A stretch of DNA of 64,000 nt from Streptomyces olivochromogenes (GTDB lineage: Bacteria; Actinomycetota; Actinomycetes; Streptomycetales; Streptomycetaceae), in NCBI RefSeq assembly GCF_021538895.1, contig NZ_JADDRL010000037.1, positions 1 through 64,000 of the forward strand, given 5' to 3'. Position numbers and translations under genes: made by a program. Positions 24,772 through 33,545 of the stretch are shown here, piece after piece (the stretch's first letter is position 1; every line of letters starts with the position of its first letter). The notes below the pieces were generated by a model. It saw only the letters and a list, made by a program, of their open reading frames with translations. It made no database searches and had not been told where the DNA came from.

Positions 24772-25691
24772 GTGAGTGCTCCGTGACGCGTTCCGCTTCC
24801 TCTTTGCGGCATGAGGACATGACGGGAATCCTCCAGCAGACCCATCAGATAGTGGCCGTATCCGCTCTTGAGCAGCGGCTCGGCGAGTTCCCGGAGTTGC
24901 TCGTCGTCGATCAGACCGGCCCGCCAGACCGCCTCCTCGACGCAGCCGATCTTGAAGCCCTGGCGCTCCTCGATCACCCGAACGAACTCCGCGGCCTGAA
25001 CCATCGAGGTGAAGGTCCCGGTGTCGAGCCAGGCCGTACCTCGGTCGAGTCGGGTGACGTGCAGCGACCCGGCCTCCAGATAGGCCCTGTTGAGGTCCGA
25101 GATCTCCAACTCGCCCCGGGGACTGGGTCGCAGACCTCGGGCGATGTCCACGACGTGACGGTCGTAGAAGTAGAGGCCGGGTACGGCGTAGCGGGACTTC
25201 GGCCGGGCCGGCTTCTCCTCGATGGACAACGCCCGGCCCGACTCGTCGAACTCCACGACGCCATAGGCCGAGGGGTTGGCGACCGGATAGGCGAACACCC
25301 TGCCGCCCTCGATGTCGCCGTCATGGTGGGCCAGGCGGGTGCCGAGGCCGCTTCCGTGGAAGATGTTGTCGCCCAGGATCAGGGCCACGGGCTCGCCGCC
25401 GATGAAATCGGCCCCCAACAGGAAGGCCTGGGCGATGCCCTCCGGGTGTTCCTGGGCCACGTACTCCAGCCGCAGGCCCAGTTGACCGCCGTCGCCGAGC
25501 AAACGACGGAACTGATACTGGTCTTCAGGGGTGGTGATGATCAGGATGTCCCGAATACCCGCCATCACCAATGTGGAAAGCGGGTAATAGACCATCGGTT
25601 TGTCGAAAACCGGCAGCAGTTGCTTGGACACCGAGCGGGTCAGCGGCCACAGTCGCGAGCCGGTACCTCCGGCCAGGAGAATTCCGCGCAT
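24768..25691 (-). CDS. rfbA: Glucose-1-phosphate thymidylyltransferase
   Basis: A 307-residue nucleotidyltransferase making dTDP-glucose from dTTP and glucose-1-phosphate, the first step to dTDP-L-rhamnose. It starts MRGILLAGGTGSRLWPLT, the nucleotide-binding signature. SKQLLPVFDKPMVYYPLSTL and the metal site in LILGDNIFHG follow. It is first in the rfbA-rfbC pair and divergent from a membrane glycosyltransferase. Confidence 0.95.
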   Translation of the reverse strand: MRGILLAGGTGSRLWPLTRSVSKQLLPVFDKPMVYYPLSTLVMAGIRDILIITTPEDQYQFRRLLGDGGQLGLRLEYVAQEHPEGIAQAFLLGADFIGGEPVALILGDNIFHGSGLGTRLAHHDGDIEGGRVFAYPVANPSAYGVVEFDESGRALSIEEKPARPKSRYAVPGLYFYDRHVVDIARGLRPSPRGELEISDLNRAYLEAGSLHVTRLDRGTAWLDTGTFTSMVQAAEFVRVIEERQGFKIGCVEEAVWRAGLIDDEQLRELAEPLLKSGYGHYLMGLLEDSRHVLMPQRGSGTRHGALT

Positions 25692-25827
25692 GGCAGCACC
25701 ATAGGCGAATTACCCATAAATGCCGGTTTGTTACACGCCACCTCAGGGCGTTTCGGACATACTGTTCGCCGTCGCGCCCGGATGCCGTCCGCAGGCGCGA
25801 TCGAGCGCGACCTGAACGGAGTCCGGA

Positions 25828-27111
25828 ATGCTCGACACTGCCGCCGAGGAACCGCGTCGGAGCACGGCCGATCCCATGGTGATGACGCTGGCCGCCTACA
25901 CGATGGTGGTGATGGCGGTCTCGGTCCGCATCCTCCTGCTCCCCAGCGAGTCGGGGGACTACGTCACCTTCCTTGCGCCCTGGTACTGGCACATCGTGAG
26001 CCACGGCGGGTTCCCGGCTCTCGCCGACCCCGGCTTCTCCGACTACAACGTCCCCTACCTCTACCTGCTGGCCGCACTGACCTACCTGCCAGTCCCCCCA
26101 CTGGTGGGCATCAAGTGGATCTCGATCCTGTTCGACCTGGCGCTGGCGTACTACAGCTTCCGGATCGTGGCCGTGCTCCGGCCCACGCAGCGCTGGGCGG
26201 CCGTCGGCGCCGCCGCGGCGGTGCTCTTCCTGCCCACCGTCGTCACGAACAGCGGTTGGTGGGGGCAGTGCGACGCCATCTACGTGGCCTTCCTGGTCGG
26301 TGCGATCTACCACGTGCTGCGCCACCGGCCGTGGTGGGCGTGCGCGTTCTTCGGGCTCGCCCTGGCGTTCAAGTTCCAGGCCGTCTTCCTCTTCCCCTTC
26401 CTGCTCGTACTGGTGCTGGTGGGACGGGTGCCGTGGCGGTGCCTGCTCGCCATTCCCGCGACGTATCTCGTACTCGATGTCCCGGCCCTGCTGCTCGGCG
26501 CCGACCCCGGTCCGCTGCTGACGGTCTACTCCCGGCAGACGGGCACGTATCCCGCCCTCAGCATCAATGCGCCGTCCGTGTACGAGTTCGTGTCGGTGCC
26601 TGGTGACACCAGCGGCGTGCGCAGCGCGGGCATCGTGATCGCGGGAGTCCTCGTGTCGCTCCTGATCGGACTGTCCGTGTGGGCACTGCGGCGCGGCCGA
26701 CGCGGTGTACCGCACTCCGGATCCGGCGTACCGGGACTCACGGACACCCGGATCGTGCTGCTCGCCGCCTGCTCCTCGGTCGTGGTGCCGTTCCTGCTGC
26801 CCTCGATGCACGAGCGGTACTTCTACGCGGCGGACGTGCTCAGCGTGGTGGCCGCGTTCCAGCTGCCCCGTCAGCTCTGGTACGTGCCACTGCTGGTGCA
26901 ACTGGCATCGTTCGGCAGCTACCTGTACTGCTGCGTCTCACCAGCCATGACTCCCTATCTGTCGATGCCCGCGCACGCCGCGCTGATGCTCCTCGCACTG
27001 ATCGCTCTGCTCCGGACGACGATCCACGAGTTCCGTCACGGAAACCAAACACCGAGCGTGCCCCCTCAGGCCGTCGCCGACAGGAACTCGGTCGAGCCGG
27101 CTTCGGCCTAG
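25828..27111 (+). CDS. Multi-pass GT-C type membrane glycosyltransferase (Gpi18/mannosyltransferase-like)
   Basis: A 427-residue integral membrane protein with about 10 hydrophobic helices. A first extracytoplasmic loop has acidic residues after the first helix (SESGDYVTFLAPWYWHI). A WWGQCDAIYVAF motif is typical of Gpi18/PIG-V-related GT-C enzymes using polyprenyl-phosphate sugars. A late HERYFYAADVL motif also fits this group. ATG 25828 follows a GGAG-type RBS. It lies upstream of another GT-C gene (44 nt gap). It likely transfers a sugar to a surface polymer outside the membrane. Confidence 0.8.
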   Translation: MLDTAAEEPRRSTADPMVMTLAAYTMVVMAVSVRILLLPSESGDYVTFLAPWYWHIVSHGGFPALADPGFSDYNVPYLYLLAALTYLPVPPLVGIKWISILFDLALAYYSFRIVAVLRPTQRWAAVGAAAAVLFLPTVVTNSGWWGQCDAIYVAFLVGAIYHVLRHRPWWACAFFGLALAFKFQAVFLFPFLLVLVLVGRVPWRCLLAIPATYLVLDVPALLLGADPGPLLTVYSRQTGTYPALSINAPSVYEFVSVPGDTSGVRSAGIVIAGVLVSLLIGLSVWALRRGRRGVPHSGSGVPGLTDTRIVLLAACSSVVVPFLLPSMHERYFYAADVLSVVAAFQLPRQLWYVPLLVQLASFGSYLYCCVSPAMTPYLSMPAHAALMLLALIALLRTTIHEFRHGNQTPSVPPQAVADRNSVEPASA

Positions 27112-27155
27112 CACTTCGCGTACCGGGTTCCCACCGCAATGCACAGGAGATCCTG

Positions 27156-28664
27156 ATGGTAGCCACCGCTCCGCCGCCCCTACCGCTCGAAGAGATCCGG
27201 GGTGCGGCGGCGGCCGAACCGAGGAGACACCGGACACGGCTGCTGCTGTGGCCCTTCGTCCTCACCCTCGGCGTGACCGGCTACGGCCTGACCGCTCCCG
27301 CGCTGGGGCGCGACGAGCTGATCACCTGGGACGTGGTGACCCGCGACACGGGACACATCCTTGCCACTCTGCACAATGTCGACGCCGTACACGGCACGTA
27401 TTACCTGCTGCTGCACCTGTGGGTGAGCCTTTTCGGTGACTCCGTCATTTCCATGCGGCTTCCCTCGGTTCTCGCCGCGTCCGGAGCCGCGTCCGTCGTG
27501 AGTCTCATCGGGAACCGGCTCTTCGGTTCGCGAGCCGGAATTCTCGCCGGAATTCTCTTCGCGCTCGTTCCGGCCGTGAGCCGATACGCCCAGGAGGCAC
27601 GCAGCTACGCCCTTGTGATCCTCCTCGCGGCACTCGCGACCCTCCTGCTGCTCCGGGTGCTCGACCGCCCTCGCAACCCGAGGCGCTGGGCCGCGTACGC
27701 ACTCACGCTGGTCGGCCTCGGTCTGCTCCACGTGATCGCGCTGTCCGTCGTGGCGGCCCACGCCTGCATGCTCGCGGCCCACGCACGGCGTGACCGCTCC
27801 CTGTGGTGGAAGTCCGCCCTCGCCCTCCTGGCCGTCGCCGCCTGTCTCGCCCCCGTCGTCCTGCTCGGCCGCTCCCAGGTCAACATCCAGCTGTGGTGGG
27901 TTCCGGTGCCCAACGGGTGGGCGCTCCTCACCATCTGGCAGGATATTTTCGCCTCCGGAGCGTGCGCCGGAGCACTGATCGCCTTCGCTGCCCTGGCTCG
28001 CTCGTCGCACCGGGCCGCTCCGCTCCTGTGCGCCGTCTGGGCCGTCCTGCCTCCCGTGCTCGTGTGGCTCGCCTCCCAGGGCGACATCTCCTACTTCCGC
28101 CCCGCGTACCTGCTGTTCGCCATCCCTGCCTGGGCCCTTCTCGCCGGCGCCGGCCTCAGCGCGGCCTGTCACTCCTGGAAGGCCGCAACGGCCGTCCTCA
28201 TGGTGCTGGCCGTCCTCAACCTGTTCGACCAGAGACAAGTGCGACAGCCCTTCGACCACGACGGCCCGATCATGCAGGCCCCCCTCGACTACAGGTCCGC
28301 GGCGGACCTGATCAGGAAGCACTACCGGCCCGGCGACGCCGTCGTCTACGACCGCGAGCACTCGTGGAAGATCGACGCCGGAGTCCAGTACTACCTGCCC
28401 CGCGACCTCAAGATGCGCGACGTGTTCCTGCAGAGGGCTCCGAGGCAGATCAACCAGATCGACTCGGTCGACTGCCCCCTGCCGGACCGGTGCCTGAAGG
28501 ACGAGCAGCGCATCTGGCTTCTGGGCCACGGCGCCGACCCCGACCCGTTCAACGCCATCAACCAGGGCCAGGCCTCCGTCCTGCGGAACCGGTACTCGCC
28601 GGCCTGGAGCCGATCGATGGCGGGGATGACCGTCACCCTGCTCGTCCGCAGGGCCACGAACTGA
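27156..28664 (+). CDS. Multi-pass membrane glycosyltransferase, GT39/ArnT-like
   Basis: A 502-residue membrane protein with about 10 predicted helices. A GRDELITWDVV motif with the catalytic Asp-Glu pair is in the first outer loop, as in PMT/ArnT-type GT-C enzymes. GTYYLLLHLWVSLFGDS and a SRYAQEARSY motif follow, and a soluble C-terminal ~130 residues lie outside. ATG 27156 follows AGGAGA. It is likely co-transcribed with the preceding GT-C gene. Donor would be a polyprenyl-phosphate sugar; acceptor unknown. Confidence 0.82.
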   Translation: MVATAPPPLPLEEIRGAAAAEPRRHRTRLLLWPFVLTLGVTGYGLTAPALGRDELITWDVVTRDTGHILATLHNVDAVHGTYYLLLHLWVSLFGDSVISMRLPSVLAASGAASVVSLIGNRLFGSRAGILAGILFALVPAVSRYAQEARSYALVILLAALATLLLLRVLDRPRNPRRWAAYALTLVGLGLLHVIALSVVAAHACMLAAHARRDRSLWWKSALALLAVAACLAPVVLLGRSQVNIQLWWVPVPNGWALLTIWQDIFASGACAGALIAFAALARSSHRAAPLLCAVWAVLPPVLVWLASQGDISYFRPAYLLFAIPAWALLAGAGLSAACHSWKAATAVLMVLAVLNLFDQRQVRQPFDHDGPIMQAPLDYRSAADLIRKHYRPGDAVVYDREHSWKIDAGVQYYLPRDLKMRDVFLQRAPRQINQIDSVDCPLPDRCLKDEQRIWLLGHGADPDPFNAINQGQASVLRNRYSPAWSRSMAGMTVTLLVRRATN

Positions 28665-28691
28665 CCTTCCGATGCAGAGCGGCGGAGCCGA

Positions 28692-29819
28692 TCAGGACGC
28701 CGAAGACTTCAGATCCGTCTCGAGTACCTGGTCCGAGCCGTCGGGCTGGGTGCCGTTGTGGTCCGAGTTGCACGTGAACACCCACAGCGTGTTCCGGCCC
28801 GGAACCTTGACGACGGTACGAAGACGGCCGTACTGGTTCGTGTAGTACGCCACCGGGGTGCCGACGCCGGTTCCGCTGACCGGGATGCGCCACAGGCGCA
28901 TGCCGCGCAGGCTCGCCATGTACAGACTGCCGTCGGCGTAGACGAGGCCGCTCGGCGATGCCTCGGTGACGGCCCAGGTGGCCTTGGGGTTCGTCATCCC
29001 CGGCGTGTCACAGGGCCCAGTACAGGTGGGCCAGCCGTAGTTCTTGCCGGGTTCGATGAGGTTGAGCTCGTCGTTGGATTCCGGGCCGATCTCGGACGCC
29101 CAGAGGCGGCCCTCCGGGTCGAAGGCCAGACCCTCGGGGTTGCGGTGACCGTAGGAGTAGACGTACGTCCCGAAGGGGTTGCCCGGCGCGGGCTTGCCCT
29201 CGACGGTCAGCCTCAGGATCTTTCCGTTGAGGGAGTTCTTGTCCTGCGCGAGTTCCTGGTGCTCCGAGTCCCCGGTCGCCGCGTAGAGGTAACCGTCCGG
29301 GCCGAAGACCAGGCGGCCGCCGTTGTGCCAGTCCGCCCGCGCGATGCCGCTGAGCAGCACGTGGTAGTCGCCGAGGGCGGACCCGTCGTAGGTCATCCGG
29401 GCGATCCGGTTGCCCTCGGACGCCGAGTGGAACAGGTAGATGTAGTGGTCCTGCTGCCAATGGGGCGAGACGGCGATGCCCAGCAGACCGTCCTCCTGCT
29501 TGGTGGTCACCGTCTCCGGCACGGTTCCCACGAGGATCTTTGCACCGGACTGGGTGAGCCTGAAGATCTTGAACGTCTCGGCCTCGTTGACCAGCGCGGA
29601 GCCGTCCGGGAGCCAACTGACGCCCCAGGGTGTGGTCCAGCCGGTCGAGATCGTCCTGGCGGTGCCGGGTTCCGAGGACGCACGAGACGCCGCCAGCAGG
29701 GACGCGCTGCTTCCGGGCTCGGCAAGGACAAGCAGCCCTGCGGCCATGGCGGCGACGGCGGTCGCCGCGCGCAGCGGTCTCCTCCGCGACGTTCCGCGGG
29801 CCATCGTGACAGTGGGCAC
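28692..29819 (-). CDS. Secreted PQQ-dependent sugar dehydrogenase (GSDH/sorbosone dehydrogenase family)
   Basis: A 375-residue exported beta-propeller oxidoreductase that would oxidise aldoses at C1 with PQQ. A Tat-like N-terminus (TSRRRPLR) and hydrophobic core (about residues 12-35) precede the propeller. Family signatures include WTTPWGVSWLPDGSALVNE, EDGLLGIAVSPHW, HNGGRLVFGPDGYLYAATGD with the active-site His, and YSYGHRNPEGLAFDP. GTG 29819 is chosen because AGGAGG lies 8 nt upstream; the frame extends a little further. It is divergent from pqqA by 172 nt, so enzyme and cofactor genes form one locus. Confidence 0.88.
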   Translation of the reverse strand: MPTVTMARGTSRRRPLRAATAVAAMAAGLLVLAEPGSSASLLAASRASSEPGTARTISTGWTTPWGVSWLPDGSALVNEAETFKIFRLTQSGAKILVGTVPETVTTKQEDGLLGIAVSPHWQQDHYIYLFHSASEGNRIARMTYDGSALGDYHVLLSGIARADWHNGGRLVFGPDGYLYAATGDSEHQELAQDKNSLNGKILRLTVEGKPAPGNPFGTYVYSYGHRNPEGLAFDPEGRLWASEIGPESNDELNLIEPGKNYGWPTCTGPCDTPGMTNPKATWAVTEASPSGLVYADGSLYMASLRGMRLWRIPVSGTGVGTPVAYYTNQYGRLRTVVKVPGRNTLWVFTCNSDHNGTQPDGSDQVLETDLKSSAS

Positions 29820-29954
29820 GTCGCGTCCTCCTGGCTGAACCGGCATGTTCACCCGGAGCGTAGGTGGGCCTCGCGGGACGAAGGCTCGGACAGGCCCGAC
29901 GGGTCACCCGTGCAGCCGTCTCCGGTTGCCCGGCCTCCGGTGACTCCGGATGCT

Positions 29955-29969
29955 GGTGAGGACCTCACC
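29955..29969. promoter_or_regulatory. Perfect inverted repeat before pqqA
   Basis: GGTGAG (29955-29960) and CTCACC (29964-29969) flank GAC, 23 nt before the pqqA start. GGTGA-N5-TCACC resembles the BldD-type AGTGA-Nm-TCACC box I recall. It could equally form a weak hairpin in the leader. Confidence 0.4.
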
Positions 29970-29991
29970 GTCCACCGGAAGGAGAGGAATC

Positions 29992-30147
29992 ATGCCGAAC
30001 GAAGTCAGGGAACCCACGGGCGGACCCGATCGCGGAGCCCACACCGAAGCGGCCCCTCGCACCGTCGAGACGACCTGGGAACGGCCCGACTACGTAGTCG
30101 TCGACACGGCTCTCGAAGTCACCGCGTACTCGCTGGCCACCCGCTAG
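29992..30147 (+). CDS. pqqA: PQQ precursor peptide
   Basis: A 51-residue peptide whose C-terminus WERPDYVVVDTALEVTAYSL ends ATR. It carries the Glu-x-x-x-Tyr spacing used to build PQQ (E and Y in LEVTAY) and the W-x-(K/R)-P leader typical of PqqA. The N-terminal leader is longer and more polar than the ~24-residue proteobacterial peptide. ATG follows GAAGGAGAGG. First gene of the pqqA-C-D-E run. Confidence 0.85.
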   Translation: MPNEVREPTGGPDRGAHTEAAPRTVETTWERPDYVVVDTALEVTAYSLATR

Positions 30148-30274
30148 CGAGGTCACCGACCCGACCCTGAGGGCGCCGACCGCCCTCGGGGTCGCACGGC
30201 GGTGCACGCCGACGTATCAGGACGCCGGACCGGCATGGCATCGAGGTGGCCGCCGGCGGAACGGAGATCACACC

Positions 30275-30985
30275 ATGCCGACTGCGGCGGCCCTGCGGCC
30301 TTGGGGAAGCGCGGAGTTCGAGCAAAGGCTGCGGGGCGTGGCCGAAGAGCGCTACCACGACCGTCATCCGTTCAACATCCGCATGCACGAAGGCCGGCTC
30401 AGCCCGACGCAGCTGCGGTGCTGGATCACCAACCGTTTCCACTACCAGCGGAACATTCCGGTTAAGGACGCCCTCATCACCGCCAAGTTCGATTCCCCGG
30501 ACCTGCGGCGCATGTGGCTGCGCAGGATCGAGGACCACGACGGACGCGAGCCGGGCGAAGGCGGCATCGAGCGGTGGCTGCGGCTGGGCGAGGCCGCCGG
30601 CCTGGACCGGGCCGCGCTGCTGTCCGGCGCGGACGTACTGCCCGGCGTGCGGCTCGCCGTGGACGGATACGTCAACTTCTGCCGCCTGCGGTCACCACTG
30701 GAAGCGGTGGCCGCCTCACTGACCGAACTGTCCGCTCCGGACCTCATGCGGCGGCGTATCGAGGCCTTCGAGCGGCACTATCCCTGGATCGACGCCGACG
30801 GCCTCGCCTATTTCCGGGCACGCGTCCGGCAGGGCCGGCGGGACAGCGGGGAAGCATTGCGCCTGGTCCTGCGGTGGGCGCGCAGCGGGGCCGAACAGGA
30901 GCGGGCGGTGGCGGCACTCGCCTTCAAATGCGACGTGTTGTGGTCGCTGCTGGACGCCGTGGCCGGACAGGAGACCCGCCCGTGA
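30275..30985 (+). CDS. pqqC: Pyrroloquinoline-quinone synthase
   Basis: A 236-residue helical oxidase doing the final eight-electron ring closure and oxidation to PQQ. Signatures are YHDRHPFNIRMHEGRLSP, QLRCWITNRFHYQRNIPVKD and IEDHDG, with active-site His/Arg/Tyr residues. The GTG of pqqD overlaps its stop. It lies 127 nt downstream of pqqA, a gap that shows no further gene. Confidence 0.93.
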   Translation: MPTAAALRPWGSAEFEQRLRGVAEERYHDRHPFNIRMHEGRLSPTQLRCWITNRFHYQRNIPVKDALITAKFDSPDLRRMWLRRIEDHDGREPGEGGIERWLRLGEAAGLDRAALLSGADVLPGVRLAVDGYVNFCRLRSPLEAVAASLTELSAPDLMRRRIEAFERHYPWIDADGLAYFRARVRQGRRDSGEALRLVLRWARSGAEQERAVAALAFKCDVLWSLLDAVAGQETRP

Positions 30986-31254
30986 CGGCGGGGGCCGCGC
31001 CGAACTGGCGCCCCAGGCTCTCGCCGGCCGTGGTACTGCGGCACGACCGGGTGCGTGGCACCGATCTGCTGGTCATGCCGGAGCGCGTGGTGGTACTGAC
31101 CGGGCAGGCCGGCACCGTCCTCGGGCTGTGCGACGGCGCGCGCGACGTCCGGCGGATCATCGGTGAGCTCGGAACACGCTTTCCCGGTGCCCCGGTGGCC
31201 ACCGATGTGCCGGCGTTCCTCGACCGGATGCGGGCCGAGGGCTGGCTGCGGTGA
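30982..31254 (+). CDS. pqqD: PqqD peptide chaperone
   Basis: A 90-residue winged-helix peptide chaperone (RRE type) that presents PqqA to PqqE. It begins with RPRLSPAVVLRHDRVRG and has a beta-strand LLVMPERVVVLTGQAGTVL, then a helical GARDVRRIIGEL. GTG 30982 overlaps the pqqC stop (GTGA), and its own stop overlaps the pqqE GTG. Confidence 0.9.
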   Translation: MTAGAAPNWRPRLSPAVVLRHDRVRGTDLLVMPERVVVLTGQAGTVLGLCDGARDVRRIIGELGTRFPGAPVATDVPAFLDRMRAEGWLR

Positions 31255-32345
31255 ACGGCGTCGCAAGGCCCTGGGCCCTGCTCGCCGAGCTGACGCACGC
31301 CTGCCCGTTGCGTTGTCCGTACTGCTCCAATCCGCTGGAGCTCACGCGCCGCTCGCGCGAGTTGACCACGGACCGCTGGGTGGACGTGATGCGGCAGGCC
31401 GGAGACCTGGGCGTGGTGAGCACCCATCTCTCCGGCGGGGAGCCTCTGTTGAAGGACGGCCTGGAAACCATCGTCGCGGCGGCGGACTCGGCGGGCATCC
31501 ACACCCAGCTCGTCACCAGTGGGCTGGGGCTGGACCAGGCCCGGCTGGACGGTCTCCTGACGGCCGGACTGCGCAGCGTCCAACTGTCGGTGCAGCACGC
31601 GGACCCGGGCTCTTCCGACCGGATCGCCGGTCGCCGGTCGTTCGCGGCGAAGGAGCACGCGGCGGCGCTGGTCCGGCAGACAGGGATTCCCCTGGGGGTC
31701 AATGTCGTTCTGCACCACGACAACCTCGACGAGATCGACGCCCTGGTACGTCTGGCGCTGTCGTGGGGCGCGGACCGCATCGAGTTGGCCAACACGCAGT
31801 TCTACGGCTGGGCCCTGCGCAATCGGGCCGCGCTCATGCCCCGCGTCGAGCAACTGCGCCAGGCGTCGCGGGCCGTGGAGCGGTGGCGGAAGCGGCTGGC
31901 GGGCCGCACCGAACTCGTGTGGGTGGCACCCGACTACGTGGCGGGGGTCGCCAAACCGTGCATGGGCGGATGGGGAGCGGTCTCGCTCACGGTCACACCC
32001 GACGGCACGGTGCTGCCCTGTCCGGCCGCGGCGACGCTGCCCGGCATCGACCCGCCGAATGTCGCAGACCGGCCGCTCGCATGGATCTGGGAGCACTCCG
32101 GCGCCTTCAACCGGTACCGCGGCACCGACTGGATGCGCGAACCGTGCCGCGGCTGTCCCCACCGTGACGAGGACTTCGGCGGCTGCCGCTGCCAGGCCTT
32201 CGCCCTCACCGGCGACGCCGCCCGCACCGACCCGGCGTGCCGGCTGTCTCCGGACCACGGCCTCGTGGAAGAGGCCGTGTTCACGGAGGCAGGCAGACCG
32301 GGCTACGAGTACCGGACCTACGCCGACCGCGAGCCTCGCCGGTGA
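31251..32345 (+). CDS. pqqE: PqqA peptide cyclase, radical SAM enzyme
   Basis: A 364-residue radical SAM/SPASM protein forming the Glu-Tyr carbon-carbon bond in PqqA. The SAM cluster motif CPLRCPYC is in ELTHACPLRCPYCSNPLEL. The C-terminal SPASM region has cysteines in PCMGGWG, LPCPAAA, EPCRGCPHRDEDFGGCRC and DPACRL for two auxiliary clusters. GTG 31251 overlaps the pqqD stop. pqqB and the pqqF protease are not in this window. Confidence 0.93.
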   Translation: MNGVARPWALLAELTHACPLRCPYCSNPLELTRRSRELTTDRWVDVMRQAGDLGVVSTHLSGGEPLLKDGLETIVAAADSAGIHTQLVTSGLGLDQARLDGLLTAGLRSVQLSVQHADPGSSDRIAGRRSFAAKEHAAALVRQTGIPLGVNVVLHHDNLDEIDALVRLALSWGADRIELANTQFYGWALRNRAALMPRVEQLRQASRAVERWRKRLAGRTELVWVAPDYVAGVAKPCMGGWGAVSLTVTPDGTVLPCPAAATLPGIDPPNVADRPLAWIWEHSGAFNRYRGTDWMREPCRGCPHRDEDFGGCRCQAFALTGDAARTDPACRLSPDHGLVEEAVFTEAGRPGYEYRTYADREPRR

Positions 32346-32382
32346 TCTCTCCGGCCTGTCACGGCAACCACCCCGGGCCGTT

Positions 32383-33417
32383 CTAGCCGCCGACGGAGTC
32401 CTGCCCGCGTCGCGGCCCCGGCCAGGCGAGGCTCGCCGTGGGGGCGACGGCCGCGCCGGTGTCCTCGCCGATGTAGTAGGTCGGGCGTTGCTGCATGGCC
32501 GTGTAGACGCGGCCGATGTACTCGCCGAGCACGCCCAGGCAGATGAGCTGGACGGAGCCGATGAAGAGCACGGCGATGATCAGGGAGGTCCAGCCGGGGG
32601 CGGTGTCGCCCGCCGTGTACGCGGCCAGCGTGTACACCAGCACGCCGAGACAGACCAGGAAGGCGAAGGTGCCCAGCCAGATGGCCAGGCGCAACGGGGC
32701 GACGGAGAAGCCGACGATGCTGTCGAGCGCCAGCAGGACCATCTTGCGCAGAGGGTACTTGGTCTCACCGGCGACGCGTTCTTCGCGGTGGTAGGTGACC
32801 TCTCCGCTGGGGAAGCCGAGCCACGGCACGAGGAGCCGGTACACCTGCGGCTGGTCAGGCAGGGCTTTCAGGGCGTCGAGCACGTTGCGTGACAGGAGAC
32901 GGAAGTCGCCCGCCTGGGCCGGCACGTGGTTGCCGACCAGGCGGCGCATGAGCCAGTAGTAGACCCCCGCCGTACGGCGCTTGAAGCCGGTGTCGGTGGA
33001 GCGGTTGGCGCGCACCCCATAGACGATGTCCAGCTTCCGGGAGCGGGCCAGGGCGAGCATCTCGGGGATCTTCTCCGGGGGGTCCTGGAGATCGGCGTCG
33101 AGGCTCGCGGCGTAGTGACCGCGGGCGTGGTGCAACCCGGCGGTCAGCGCGGCCTGGTGTCCGCTGTTGCGGCGCAGTCGCACCAGTCGCAGCTGCGGCC
33201 AGGTGGCCCGCAGTTCCGTCAGCAGGTGGGCCGTCCTGTCCTTGGACCCGTCGTCCACCGCGACGACCTCGTACGGCTCGCCCGTGCCGTCCAGCACCGG
33301 CCGCAGCCGCCCGACCAGCGCCGGCAACGCCTCTTCCTCGTTGAACATCGGGATCACGACCGACAACTCAACCGCCGACTCGATCTGGTCGGTCGGGTCA
33401 TGGAGCACATCAATCAT
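32383..33417 (-). CDS. DPM1-type family 2 glycosyltransferase with C-terminal membrane helices
   Basis: A GT-A transferase of about 344 residues with two C-terminal transmembrane helices, like polyprenyl-phosphate glucosyl/mannosyl transferases (GtrB-type). It begins ELSVVIPMFNEEEALPALVG, with DDGSKDRT, the SLDADLQDPPE metal site and RRLVGNHVPAQAGDFRLLSR. It presumably loads a sugar on undecaprenyl phosphate for the GT-C enzymes. The start is uncertain: ATG at 33417 or 33435, or GTG at 33516. None has a strong RBS. It is divergent from a GtrA gene, its usual partner. Confidence 0.85.
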   Translation of the reverse strand: MIDVLHDPTDQIESAVELSVVIPMFNEEEALPALVGRLRPVLDGTGEPYEVVAVDDGSKDRTAHLLTELRATWPQLRLVRLRRNSGHQAALTAGLHHARGHYAASLDADLQDPPEKIPEMLALARSRKLDIVYGVRANRSTDTGFKRRTAGVYYWLMRRLVGNHVPAQAGDFRLLSRNVLDALKALPDQPQVYRLLVPWLGFPSGEVTYHREERVAGETKYPLRKMVLLALDSIVGFSVAPLRLAIWLGTFAFLVCLGVLVYTLAAYTAGDTAPGWTSLIIAVLFIGSVQLICLGVLGEYIGRVYTAMQQRPTYYIGEDTGAAVAPTASLAWPGPRRGQDSVGG

Positions 33418-33545
33418 TCGGAGATGCCAGCCCATTCTGGAGCGGGGCGGCGCAATCAGGCGCCCGTTTTGCTCACATAAGGTACTGTCTGACGCTGTCT
33501 CAGTGCGCACAGACACACGTCCTCGAACCCCGGGTGCCGTAATCC

